Assembly: GCA_018824205.1 (NCBI GenBank)
Contig: JAHJGX010000203.1
Coordinates: 1-35,530, forward strand
Length of the DNA stretch: 35,530 bases
Source of the DNA: a bacterium
GTDB taxonomy: Bacteria > Fidelibacterota > UBA2242
Direction of reading: 5' to 3'
In this document: piece by piece, positions 26,443-35,113 of the stretch
Layout: each line of letters opens with the position of its first letter
Position numbering within the stretch: the stretch's first letter is position 1
Notes under the pieces: model-generated
Seen by the model: only the letters and a program-made list of their open reading frames with translations
Databases searched by the model: none
Told to the model about the DNA's origin: nothing
Translations under genes and position numbers: made by a program

Positions 26443-27247
26443 CTGCTAAGTTCTGCCATTCTTCCGGAGATTCACTTTTTAGGTTATAGGTCGAAACTTT
26501 CGACTTGTCTTTGCCGAACAGGTTTTTATATACCGAATCTGCCATATAGGATTTCTCTAAATCCTTGCCTGTATTAATCAGCAGGGTATGATCACTGAGT
26601 TTGTTTGCCGCGGCAACACAATCCATCTTCTTATTTTTTACAATCAGATCGCTGTCTAAATCCGTCAAGCCGATTCGTTTATAATCGTCAAGCAGATAGT
26701 TGGAAAGGGGATTTTTTGAATGAAGGATCTGGAGTATTTTGACATCGTTAAAATAGGTATTGTCCAAAAGGCCGGATTTAATCATCAATGGAATCAGACT
26801 CATCTGCCAGTCATTCAGAATAATTACCTCGGGCTTCCAGCGCAAATAATTCAGGGTTATAAGCGCGGCTGATGCAAAATATCCAAAACGTAATGCATTA
26901 TGACCAAACTCGGAATTGGATTCCTTATACAGATCAGGAGCGTTGTTTGAATAGTAGCCATCGTGTTCCAGAAAATAAACCTGCACTTTGGTATTGGGTA
27001 TAAATGCTGATTTTACACTGGCCTGAATCGTCTCGTTCTGATACTGAAGGTTCATGTCCCGAAGCCGGATCACTTCACGCAGAATATACCGGCGTTCGCT
27101 GATAAATGAATATTTCGGCATCATCAGGCGGAAATCATATTTTCGTTCGTTGAACACAATGGGTATTTCCTTAGAAAATGACGCCAGATGATAGCTTTCG
27201 GCAAAGGGTACAATCTCGGATGTTAAAAAATATATTCTTTTAATCAT
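26411..27247 (-). CDS. Truncated glycogen/starch-synthase-like (GT5) protein, N-terminal domain only
   Basis: This 278-residue cytosolic protein resembles the N-terminal Rossmann half of GlgA: IYFLTSEIVPFAE at the start, the MMPKYSFISERR segment, and VIILNDWQMSLIPLMIK, which matches the family's DVIHxHDWQ region. The KxGGLGDV substrate loop is absent (AESYHLASFSKEI instead), and the whole C-terminal nucleotide-sugar domain of about 200 residues is missing. It therefore probably cannot elongate glycogen. Such short GT5-like proteins are common in Bacteroidota, beside a DUF4270 lipoprotein, as here. It lies 4 bases from the YbgF-like gene and overlaps the lipoprotein gene. Its role is unknown; a regulatory or scaffold function is possible. 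Confidence 0.75.
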   Translation of the reverse strand: MIKRIYFLTSEIVPFAESYHLASFSKEIPIVFNERKYDFRLMMPKYSFISERRYILREVIRLRDMNLQYQNETIQASVKSAFIPNTKVQVYFLEHDGYYSNNAPDLYKESNSEFGHNALRFGYFASAALITLNYLRWKPEVIILNDWQMSLIPLMIKSGLLDNTYFNDVKILQILHSKNPLSNYLLDDYKRIGLTDLDSDLIVKNKKMDCVAAANKLSDHTLLINTGKDLEKSYMADSVYKNLFGKDKSKVSTYNLKSESPEEWQNLADEIIKIVEQL

Positions 27248-27251
27248 ATTT

Positions 27252-28121
27252 CTATTTCACAAATTGTTTAGCGTTGATTACAAATTCACTCTGGGGATAA
27301 TAATCAATTAATCGCTGAAACTCATCAATTGCTTTATCTCGCTCGCCCATAGCCGCATAACATAATCCGAGTTTAAATTGTGCATCGTCCTCTTTGTTAC
27401 TGTCCTTAAATGCAAATACTTTCTCGAATTCTACGATCCCACGTTGATATTGTTTCATCGAATAAAAACATTCCCCAATCCAGTACTGGGCATTATCGGC
27501 TAATTCATGATATTTATCCTCATTTAACAGCTGTCGGAACAGCCCGATTGACTCTTCATTGTTTCCATTCTGGTGAAATGTCAGCGCCTGTAGATAGCGA
27601 TCCCGATAAGTTCCACCGGAAACCGGAGTCTGAGACGCCGGCTGGGTATTCGTAATGGATTTGGTTTCGCTTAAACTGGCCCCCAGGGACACAATCCGGT
27701 TCTCCAGAATCACCAATTGGGACAAAATCTCAAAGTTGATACTGTCTGTATAACTCGCCCGCCGGGCATTTAGCGACACCTGCCGTTGTAGTTTTACAAA
27801 ATCATGACTCAGTGCCGCAGCCACCGATTCCAGAACGTGCAGAGCACTATCCAGTTGGCCGATCTGGCCCCCGAAATTATTAGGAGCGATCTCAATACGG
27901 CCAAGGTCTTTGACTTTACCGGACAGACTGTTCACCAATTTAACTGTTTTATTCAGTTTCTGCTCAATGTCACCAATCTGGGTCTGAAGGCTGGTCAACT
28001 CCTCATTCGGGCCGGCATCCTTGGTTTTTGGCTTGGCAATCGTGCGTGTCTCAAACGACATACAAAGCAGGCAAACGCCTGCAATAGAAACGATACTCAA
28101 GAGCAATTTTTTGTTTTTCAT
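27252..28121 (-). CDS. YbgF/CpoB-like periplasmic TPR protein
   Basis: This 289-residue exported protein starts with a signal segment (5-22, LLLSIVSIAGVCLL). Residues about 38-160 form a coiled-coil-like region (LTSLQTQIGDIEQKLNKTV). TPRs follow from about 171 to the end, with YLQALTFHQNGNNEESIGLF, YWIGECFYSMKQYQRGIVEF and FKLGLCYAAMGERDKAIDEF. This domain order matches CpoB/YbgF, which links Tol-Pal with peptidoglycan synthesis in E. coli. No tol or pal genes are nearby; instead rodA and mrdA lie upstream. An AGAAGAAC ribosome site precedes the ATG. The relation to CpoB is by architecture. Confidence 0.75.
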   Translation of the reverse strand: MKNKKLLLSIVSIAGVCLLCMSFETRTIAKPKTKDAGPNEELTSLQTQIGDIEQKLNKTVKLVNSLSGKVKDLGRIEIAPNNFGGQIGQLDSALHVLESVAAALSHDFVKLQRQVSLNARRASYTDSINFEILSQLVILENRIVSLGASLSETKSITNTQPASQTPVSGGTYRDRYLQALTFHQNGNNEESIGLFRQLLNEDKYHELADNAQYWIGECFYSMKQYQRGIVEFEKVFAFKDSNKEDDAQFKLGLCYAAMGERDKAIDEFQRLIDYYPQSEFVINAKQFVK

Positions 28122-28168
28122 AATAGTTCTTCTAATAAAAATTGGACATAAAATCCAGCAGCAAAAGC

Positions 28169-28193
28169 TACGATATTTCGTTGAAAAAACAAA
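28169..28193 (-). promoter_or_regulatory. Candidate Bacteroidota-type promoter of the YbgF-like gene and downstream genes
   Basis: On the minus strand TTTG (28193-28190) and TAGCTTTTG (from 28170) are 19 bases apart. This is close to the TTTG-N19-TAnnTTTG pattern of Bacteroidota housekeeping promoters, apart from an extra T in the second box. It lies about 45 bases before the ATG. The rest of 28122-28218 holds nothing else I can support. Confidence 0.35.
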
Positions 28194-28218
28194 TGGTAAT
28201 TTACTTTATTTTGGGCAT

Positions 28219-29454
28219 TTAGCGGCGGCGTTCCAGGCTGATATTAAAGACCAATCCAACCATTAAAAAGCAACTGATAATAAATGAGCCCCCGTAACTT
28301 AAAAAAGGTAACGGCAATCCCGTAACCGGTAAAAGCCCCACCGTCATGGCAATGTTGATAAATACATGAAAAAACAAAACACTCATTACTCCAATCACCA
28401 CTAACGAACTGAACCGGTCACGCAGGCGATACGCGACACTTATCAGCAGCGATATCAGTATAAAAAACAAGAACAGAACGACGATAACCCCCACAAACCC
28501 ATATTCCTCACCAATCACCGAAAAGATAAAATCGTTGTGCTGTTCAGGCAAAAACTTTAAGTGGGTTTGGGTTCCGTTGCCGATTCCTTTTCCAAACAGT
28601 CCCCCGGATCCAATAGCAACCTGGGACTGGATAACCTGGTATCCCGATCCCAGCGGATCAGCATTTACGTTGAATAATGTCATGATTCTGTTCTGCTGGT
28701 ACGGTTTCAGACGATTCCAGAGTACCGGTGTTAAAAATCCCAGGGATAAATTGAAAACAAAGAGGATAATGGCGACCCAGATTCTTTCTTTACTGAAATA
28801 AAGAACCACGATCAATATTAAAACCCAGATAAAAAAACTGTAAAAATTAAACGCGGTTATGATACTGATAACCGGTGCGAGGACAATAAAGAGGTGGTAT
28901 ATCCGGGCGCCGGCCCAGATTAACATGGGGAAAACCAGCATGAAATAGATGATGGACGTACCCAAATCCGGCTGTTTTAATACAATGCCCATTGGCAGCA
29001 GCGCCAGAAGCAGCGGCATAATCAATGATTTAAAGTCCGAAATAATCAGATCACTCCCGGATAAATAGCGTGCCACCGCAACAATCACCAGAATTTTCAT
29101 AAACTCCGAGGGCTGAAAGTGAAACGGACCCAGCACAAACCAACGGTTCGTGCTGGCAGCAGAACTCCCGAAAAAATAGGGCAATACGACCATAGCGATA
29201 CCGATCCAGTAGAAAATAAAAGCACCATCGAATAAAAACTTCTTTTGGAGCAGAAATATCGCAAACATAGTGATGACACCAAGTATCATCCATAAAAGCT
29301 GTTTTCCAATGACCTTTTTAAAAAATGACGCTTCCACATGCAGGGACGCACTATATAACGCCATGAGACCGGCAACGCATAGTAAAAACACAGTGAGCGC
29401 AATCAAATAATTGCTGTTTGATATTGAACTGCCAATCTGGATTGATTTTCTCAC
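28219..29454 (-). CDS. rodA: Peptidoglycan glycosyltransferase RodA (SEDS family)
   Basis: This 411-residue polytopic protein has about ten membrane spans. Its SEDS signatures include KQPDLGTSIIYFML, DPLGSGYQVIQSQVAIGSGG and the terminal LPFLSYGGSF. RodA polymerises lipid II glycan strands in the elongasome with PBP2. The GTG start overlaps the mrdA stop by four bases (GTGA, 29454-29451), so the two are translationally coupled, as expected for partners. Length and motifs are standard. Confidence 0.97.
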   Translation of the reverse strand: MRKSIQIGSSISNSNYLIALTVFLLCVAGLMALYSASLHVEASFFKKVIGKQLLWMILGVITMFAIFLLQKKFLFDGAFIFYWIGIAMVVLPYFFGSSAASTNRWFVLGPFHFQPSEFMKILVIVAVARYLSGSDLIISDFKSLIMPLLLALLPMGIVLKQPDLGTSIIYFMLVFPMLIWAGARIYHLFIVLAPVISIITAFNFYSFFIWVLILIVVLYFSKERIWVAIILFVFNLSLGFLTPVLWNRLKPYQQNRIMTLFNVNADPLGSGYQVIQSQVAIGSGGLFGKGIGNGTQTHLKFLPEQHNDFIFSVIGEEYGFVGVIVVLFLFFILISLLISVAYRLRDRFSSLVVIGVMSVLFFHVFINIAMTVGLLPVTGLPLPFLSYGGSFIISCFLMVGLVFNISLERRR

Positions 29455-31262
29455 CGGGCAGTTACCTCTTTCACGTCAGTTTCTTTGGGTAGATTTTTCT
29501 GACAATAACTGAAAATCTGTCTTGCTGTTACTGCGGCCTCTCCGCCGCCCGATCCACCATGCTCGATCAGGACCGTTATAGCAAGCGTACGATCGCCGTC
29601 TTTCGAATAACCTATAAACCAGGAATGAGCTTCGCCGTGCGGATTTTGAGCGGTACCGGTTTTCCCATACACATCCAATCCACGTACTTTGGCAGCACGA
29701 CCCGTCCCGGTTTTTGAATTGACCACGTCATACATTGCTTTTTCGACAAACTCCCAGGACGAAGCGGATATACTCCGAATGGAATCCGCGGAAGAAAACG
29801 CAAACCGTTGAAAACGGTTTGTCCCGTGCTCCATATACTCTAATCCCAGGTGCGGGGTTGCCAGTTTTCCATGGGTCGCCAGGGCCCCGGTAAATCGCAC
29901 CATCTGTAAAGGGGTCACCAGTAAATCCCCCTGGCCAATCACGAGATTCAGTTTATTCCCTTCGCTCCAGCCACCTTTTCCATATTTATTATCCAGAAAG
30001 GGTTCATCCGGTAAGATTCCCTGAGACTCGCCGTACAGATCGACCTTTGTTAACTCACCAAACCGAAATTTTCCGGCATACGTGGCCCATAGGCTTACAT
30101 CCATTTTCCGAACCAGCGTATAAAAATAGACATTACACGAATTTACAACAGCATCGAACAAGTTCATCCGCCCGTGCCCGATTTCCTTCCAGCACTTGAA
30201 TTCACGTCGGCCTAATTTGTAAACACCGCGACACCTTACGGTTGTTTCAGGATCAAGGATATTTTCTTCGAGAGATGCGAGGACAGCAACGATCTTAAAG
30301 GTGGAACCCGGTGGATAGGTTCCCTGGATAGCCCTGTCATACAGCGGACGTTCGGCATCATTTAGCAACTCGTTCCACACATCGGACTCGACAATACCGG
30401 AAAACAGACCGGGGGAATAGTCAGGCTTACTGACAATCGCCAGAATTTCACCGGTTTTGGCATCCATTACAATTGCCGCACCCTTCTTATCTTCAAGCAG
30501 CTGTTCCGCATACGCCTGAAGTCCGATATCAATAGTAATGTACAAATCATTGCCAAACTGTGATTCCACATTATGCCGGTCCCGAACTTTTCCAACCTCC
30601 TGCCCGTATACATTTACCTGGACATAATCAAACCCCCTTTTACCACGCAAAATACTTTCATATTCCCGCTCAACACCCTTCCAGCCGATCAAGTCTCCCG
30701 AACGATAACCGTAATTTTTAATCATCTGCAGGTCTTCTTTATTAATTTCCCGCAAATACCCCAACACATGACTCAGATTAGCCCGGCTGGGAAATGATCG
30801 AATCGGTTCCAGTGAATACATGACACCGGGCAGCTCAAACCGGCGCTCTTCCAGCTCCGTCAGGGTCTCAAAATCAATATCCTCTGCAATTCTCAACGGT
30901 AAAAAACGTCCCCGCCAATTCTTTTTCACTCGCCGCTGTATCTCTGATTCCGGAATATTCAGGATATGACTTAACAAACTGTACACCGAATCGTTTTTAT
31001 CAACCTCAAAGGGAATCAGATTGACATTATACTGGGACTTGTTATCGACAATGATCTGGCCGTTGCGGTCATAAATTATGCCCCGCGGCGCAGGCTGCGT
31101 AACAACCCGGATTCGATTTGCTTCTGCAATTCCTGCAAACCGCTTATAGTCCACAATCTGTAACTGGTATAGCCTGATACCCAGAATAAGAAACAGGGTA
31201 AATACCCCAAGTATTAACAGATTCCGATGCAGTGATGTTGCATTATTCTGTAAATAGAACAT
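29451..31262 (-). CDS. mrdA: Penicillin-binding protein 2, elongation transpeptidase
   Basis: At 603 residues this is a class B PBP with an N-terminal anchor (about 14-35), a pedestal domain, and a transpeptidase domain. The catalytic motifs are intact: STFK (Ser320, Lys323), SCN (375-377) and KTG (534-536). The PBP2-type YDRNGQIIVDNK segment is at about 64-75. It cross-links peptidoglycan during rod growth with RodA. It starts two bases after the mreD stop and is coupled to rodA. The SCN rather than SSN middle motif is within the normal range for PBP2. Confidence 0.97.
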   Translation of the reverse strand: MFYLQNNATSLHRNLLILGVFTLFLILGIRLYQLQIVDYKRFAGIAEANRIRVVTQPAPRGIIYDRNGQIIVDNKSQYNVNLIPFEVDKNDSVYSLLSHILNIPESEIQRRVKKNWRGRFLPLRIAEDIDFETLTELEERRFELPGVMYSLEPIRSFPSRANLSHVLGYLREINKEDLQMIKNYGYRSGDLIGWKGVEREYESILRGKRGFDYVQVNVYGQEVGKVRDRHNVESQFGNDLYITIDIGLQAYAEQLLEDKKGAAIVMDAKTGEILAIVSKPDYSPGLFSGIVESDVWNELLNDAERPLYDRAIQGTYPPGSTFKIVAVLASLEENILDPETTVRCRGVYKLGRREFKCWKEIGHGRMNLFDAVVNSCNVYFYTLVRKMDVSLWATYAGKFRFGELTKVDLYGESQGILPDEPFLDNKYGKGGWSEGNKLNLVIGQGDLLVTPLQMVRFTGALATHGKLATPHLGLEYMEHGTNRFQRFAFSSADSIRSISASSWEFVEKAMYDVVNSKTGTGRAAKVRGLDVYGKTGTAQNPHGEAHSWFIGYSKDGDRTLAITVLIEHGGSGGGEAAVTARQIFSYCQKNLPKETDVKEVTAR

Positions 31263-31264
31263 TA

Positions 31265-31741
31265 TTAATCGTTACTTAAAGACAAAATATAATCAAATAC
31301 AATAAATAAAACCGATGTATAGATAGTCTCTGGAAGAATGTACCGGACAACTAAAAACTGAATCGTGTAATCTGTCGAGTGAAAATTAATCAGAAAAAAA
31401 ATCAGGTAATGGAAAAAGATAATAAAGCATGTGAAGGTGTAAAGCGTAAAACTGTTAAACCGGTTTCGGCGACCTTTCAGGTAGCCTGCCAGAAATCCGG
31501 CAATTGTTTTTACCATGGCCGACAATCCTAAAAACGAACCGATTCCAATCATGTCGACAATTAATCCAAAACCGAAGCCGTAAAGCTGGCCATAAACCCG
31601 CCCATATAGTATCGCAACAAACATAACCAGTACCAGTATAAAATCAGGTTTAATACCCTGGATCGAAAACCAGGGTGCAACAACCAGTTGCAGAAGAATT
31701 GCCAGTAAACTAAATCCGATTAATATTAAAAACTTTTTCAT
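31265..31741 (-). CDS. mreD: Rod shape-determining protein MreD
   Basis: This 158-residue hydrophobic protein has five or so membrane spans and the MreD-like segments PWFSIQGIKPDFILVLV and GQLYGFGFGLIVDMIG. MreD links MreC and PBP2 in the elongasome membrane complex. Position between mreC (two-base gap) and mrdA (two-base gap) supports the call. MreD is poorly conserved, so context carries weight. Confidence 0.93.
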   Translation of the reverse strand: MKKFLILIGFSLLAILLQLVVAPWFSIQGIKPDFILVLVMFVAILYGRVYGQLYGFGFGLIVDMIGIGSFLGLSAMVKTIAGFLAGYLKGRRNRFNSFTLYTFTCFIIFFHYLIFFLINFHSTDYTIQFLVVRYILPETIYTSVLFIVFDYILSLSND

Positions 31742-31743
31742 AT

Positions 31744-32532
31744 TTAGTATGAAAGAATTACAAAAGCCTCTTCGATAGTGTTGATGTCCGCATTGGATCG
31801 AATGATGGCCGATTGAAATGGCTCATTTTCAGCCTGATATACTTCAATGACCTCGCCGACAATAATATTTGGCGGATAAATTTTACTGTAGCCAGAGGTC
31901 AATACCAACTCTCCCGGATGTATCTCGGCTGTATTCGGAATCTCCCGAACAACCGCCGAACCATCGGATTGCCACATCACAATCCCCAAAACTCTGGAAT
32001 TTTGAAATTTAACACTCAGGCGAAAATTCACATCTTGAAAAATCTGACATTGGGTGGTTTTATCGCCCACCGCAATCGTTTTCCCGATAATCCCCTTGAT
32101 TGAGATTACGGCAAGGTTGGGGGTAATCCCCTCATTTTTACCAACATTCAGCAAAATGGAATTGGCAATCGGTGTTGTTCCGCGATTAATGACTTTCGCC
32201 GGAACAATTTCGTACGCGGTACTATCCAAAAAACCGAGCATTTTTTTCAGGCGCCGGTTTTCCAAATAAGCCTCTTTAAACTCAACGTTTTGCAATTTTA
32301 ATTGCAGATTTTCCTGTTTTAACGCCTCATTTTCCCTTAATAATCCGGACAGTTCATCAAGCCACATGCCGGGGAAATGAATAAAGGAGAAAACATCCGC
32401 CACATCCCCTTGAAAAGACCTTAATTCGGGTGCTTCATTCATGAACAGGATTAAAAAAGAGATAAATATGAGCAGAATCAGCAGAAAATAATCATAGAAA
32501 TCGAAAAGGATGGATAAAATTTTTCTCCACAT
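31744..32532 (-). CDS. mreC: Rod shape-determining protein MreC
   Basis: This 262-residue protein has one membrane anchor (about 12-31), a coiled coil (LRENEALKQENLQLKLQNVE, about 66-85) and the periplasmic beta domain with VINRGTTPIANSILLNVG and GEVIEVY. MreC bridges MreB to PBP2. An in-frame TTG one codon upstream (32535) is possible, but the ATG at 32532 is preferred; neither has a strong ribosome site, which suggests coupling to mreB five bases upstream. Confidence 0.95.
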   Translation of the reverse strand: MWRKILSILFDFYDYFLLILLIFISFLILFMNEAPELRSFQGDVADVFSFIHFPGMWLDELSGLLRENEALKQENLQLKLQNVEFKEAYLENRRLKKMLGFLDSTAYEIVPAKVINRGTTPIANSILLNVGKNEGITPNLAVISIKGIIGKTIAVGDKTTQCQIFQDVNFRLSVKFQNSRVLGIVMWQSDGSAVVREIPNTAEIHPGELVLTSGYSKIYPPNIIVGEVIEVYQAENEPFQSAIIRSNADINTIEEAFVILSY

Positions 32533-32537
32533 CAAAA

Positions 32538-33551
32538 CTACACTAGGACTTCTTTATACTTATCTAAATCCTCGATAATGATTCCGGTTCCTTTGACGAC
32601 CGACAGGAGCGGCTCTTCGGCAACATTGACCGGCAAATCCGTCTCCACACGGATTCTCTGGTCCAAACCTTTCAGCAGTGAGCCGCCACCGGTAAGAATA
32701 ATACCTCTGTCCAAAATATCTGAAGACAGTTCCGGCGGCGTCATTTCCAAAGCCTGTTTAATAGCTTGAGATATCAGATCTATGGTGTCTTTCAGGCATT
32801 CCCGAATTTCAACCGATGACACCTCAATGGTTTTGGGAATACCCGCTACCAGGCTGCGGCCTTTGACGGCAATCGTCGTATCATTAATCGGCATGGCCGA
32901 ACCTACGGTGCACTTGATCCATTCGGAAGTTCTCTCGCCGATCAGCAGATTGTGTTCCGCTTTAAAGTACTGGATAATCGCCTCATCCATTTCATCACCG
33001 GCAACCCGGATAGCCTGCTTGGTTACAATACCGTTCAATGCAATTACCGCTATCTCGGTTGTTCCGCCGCCAATATCGACAATGATATTGCCTATCGGTT
33101 TGGAAATATCAATACCAATACCGATCGCAGCAGCCACGGGCTCCTCAACCAGGTAAACTTCCCGGGCGTTGGCCCGGTCTGCGGAATCCCGAACTGCCCG
33201 CTTTTCGACTTCTGTTATCCCTGACGGAATACAGATCACGATCCTCGGCCGGGCAATCCGACTCATGTTGATTTTACGGATAAACCCGCGGATCATGGCG
33301 TCGGTCATCTCAAAATCCGCGATGACGCCGTCTTTCAAAGGGCGGATTGTCGTAATGTCCCGATGGGTCTTCCCAAGCATTTCTTTGGCATCACTCCCCA
33401 CAGCCAGGACTTCACCGCTATGTGTCGAACGTGCGACGATACTCGGTTCATCCAGCAGGATACCCTTGCCCTTCATGTATATCAGGGTATTGGCCGTACC
33501 CAGATCAATCGCGATGTCGCCGCCAAAAAAATTAAAAAACGAGAATCCCAT
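32538..33551 (-). CDS. mreB: Rod shape-determining actin homologue MreB
   Basis: This 337-residue actin-fold protein carries the ATP-binding motifs DLGTANTLIYMKGKG (phosphate 1), VDIGGGTTEIAVI (phosphate 2) and GIILTGGGSLLKGL (adenosine). The N-terminus (MGFSFFNFFGGDIAIDLGTA) contains the hydrophobic membrane-binding patch. It forms filaments that guide the elongasome. It starts mreBCD-mrdA-rodA, 14 bases after purH, with a GGAG site upstream of the ATG. No promoter is evident in that gap, so it may be transcribed from the pur side. Confidence 0.98.
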   Translation of the reverse strand: MGFSFFNFFGGDIAIDLGTANTLIYMKGKGILLDEPSIVARSTHSGEVLAVGSDAKEMLGKTHRDITTIRPLKDGVIADFEMTDAMIRGFIRKINMSRIARPRIVICIPSGITEVEKRAVRDSADRANAREVYLVEEPVAAAIGIGIDISKPIGNIIVDIGGGTTEIAVIALNGIVTKQAIRVAGDEMDEAIIQYFKAEHNLLIGERTSEWIKCTVGSAMPINDTTIAVKGRSLVAGIPKTIEVSSVEIRECLKDTIDLISQAIKQALEMTPPELSSDILDRGIILTGGGSLLKGLDQRIRVETDLPVNVAEEPLLSVVKGTGIIIEDLDKYKEVLV

Positions 33552-33565
33552 ATTTGCTCCAATAA

Positions 33566-35113
33566 TTAATGTTTAAAAACTCGTTTATGTGTAAACAGCA
33601 TAAACATACCATATTCATCACAGGCGCTGATAACTTCATCATCCCGGATGCTGCCACCCGGTTGAATTATACCTGCAATGCCGTATTTTGCCGCAAGATC
33701 CACGGAATCCCGAAATGGGAAAAACGCATCTGAGGCTATAATTGTATTACTTATCTTAAATCCCGCTTCGTCGGCTTTCCGGGCCGCGATCTTCATTGAA
33801 TCTACCCGGGACATCTGACCGGCGCCAACACCGATTGAGCCATCCTGGTCGGCCATTACAATGGCATTCGATTTCACATGTTTGACCACATGCCATCCAA
33901 TCCGGAGGGCCTCTTTGAATGAATCGTCAGGGCTTAGCTTCGTTACCAGACTCCACGTTTCTTCAATGTCGTCAGGAGACTGATGTTCCTGAACCAGCAA
34001 TCCTTTACCATAGGCTTTAACATCGTAAGGAAATGACAAATAATCTTCATCGGGTATCAGTAAACGCAGGTTTTTCCGGTGCTTTAAAATTTCAAGCGCA
34101 TCCGGCATAAATTCCGGAGCAATAATGCATTCCAGGAAGCTTTTCGTAAACTCCTCGGCAACCGTTTTATCAACCGGACAGTTCAGTCCGACAATTCCGC
34201 CATAATAACTGACCGGATCGGCTTTCACCGCCCGCCTGTATGCCTCCAGCGGAGTATCCCCAAGGCCAAATCCGCAGGGATTGGTATGCTTGAGATTCGC
34301 GCAGACCACCCGGTTCGTGGGAAATTCAAAGGCAACCCGGTAGGCAGCGATGCAATCTACATAATTGTTATAGGAAATTTCCTTGCCCTGTAATTGGGTA
34401 AAAGGAACTGAATTGGGCCTTGATTCGGGATTATAAAGAGCTGCTTTCTGGTCGGGATTTTCCCCATAACGCAGATCAGCTGTTTTCCGGTAATGATTTA
34501 GCCACAAGTCCGGCAAACTCTCTGATTCTCCCGAAAAAAATGTGGCAATTTCAGTATCGTAGTTGCATGTCTGGATAAAAACATCTCTCGCCAGTGAGCG
34601 TCGATAGTCTTCATCGATTGTATTGTTTTCGAAACGGTCTGTGAATTCATTATACTGGGACGGATGGGACAGAACTGCCACACTGTTGAAATTTTTCGAT
34701 GCCGCCCGCAACATGCTGAGGCCGCCAATGTCGATCATCTCAATGATTTCGTTTTCCGTTTTATCACCGGCTTGAAAGGTTTCTGCAAAGGGATACAGAT
34801 TTACAATAAGTAATTGAAACCCTGAAGCACCGACTTTTTTCAAATCTTCCTGGTGCCCGGGATTATTCCTGTCTGCCAGAATTCCGGAAAAAATCAGCGG
34901 ATGCAGCGTCTTTACCCGGCCATCCATAATTTCAGGAAAACCGGTTAAATCTTCGATTTTTTGAACAACAATCCCGTTTTCTTGCAGGGTTCGGTAAGTC
35001 CCGCCGGTACTGAAGATTTCAACGCCATTGGTTGCCAGTTCCCGGGCCAAAGGCAGAATACCGCTTTTATCCCAGACACTGATAATCGCCCGATTTATCG
35101 TAAACGGTTTCAT
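33566..35113 (-). CDS. purH: Bifunctional purine biosynthesis protein PurH (AICAR transformylase / IMP cyclohydrolase)
   Basis: From ATG 35113 this is 515 residues. The N-terminal MGS-like IMP cyclohydrolase domain has ISVWDKSG, FSTGGTY and GRVKTLHP (66-73). The C-terminal transformylase domain has LRYGENPDQKAALY and the catalytic KHTNPCG (Lys275, His276), ending in IQPGGSIRDDEV. It does the last two steps to IMP using 10-formyl-tetrahydrofolate. ATG 35113 overlaps the purN stop as ATGA; an in-frame TTG three codons upstream is less likely. Coupling with purN groups the two folate-dependent transformylases. Confidence 0.97.
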   Translation of the reverse strand: MKPFTINRAIISVWDKSGILPLARELATNGVEIFSTGGTYRTLQENGIVVQKIEDLTGFPEIMDGRVKTLHPLIFSGILADRNNPGHQEDLKKVGASGFQLLIVNLYPFAETFQAGDKTENEIIEMIDIGGLSMLRAASKNFNSVAVLSHPSQYNEFTDRFENNTIDEDYRRSLARDVFIQTCNYDTEIATFFSGESESLPDLWLNHYRKTADLRYGENPDQKAALYNPESRPNSVPFTQLQGKEISYNNYVDCIAAYRVAFEFPTNRVVCANLKHTNPCGFGLGDTPLEAYRRAVKADPVSYYGGIVGLNCPVDKTVAEEFTKSFLECIIAPEFMPDALEILKHRKNLRLLIPDEDYLSFPYDVKAYGKGLLVQEHQSPDDIEETWSLVTKLSPDDSFKEALRIGWHVVKHVKSNAIVMADQDGSIGVGAGQMSRVDSMKIAARKADEAGFKISNTIIASDAFFPFRDSVDLAAKYGIAGIIQPGGSIRDDEVISACDEYGMFMLFTHKRVFKH

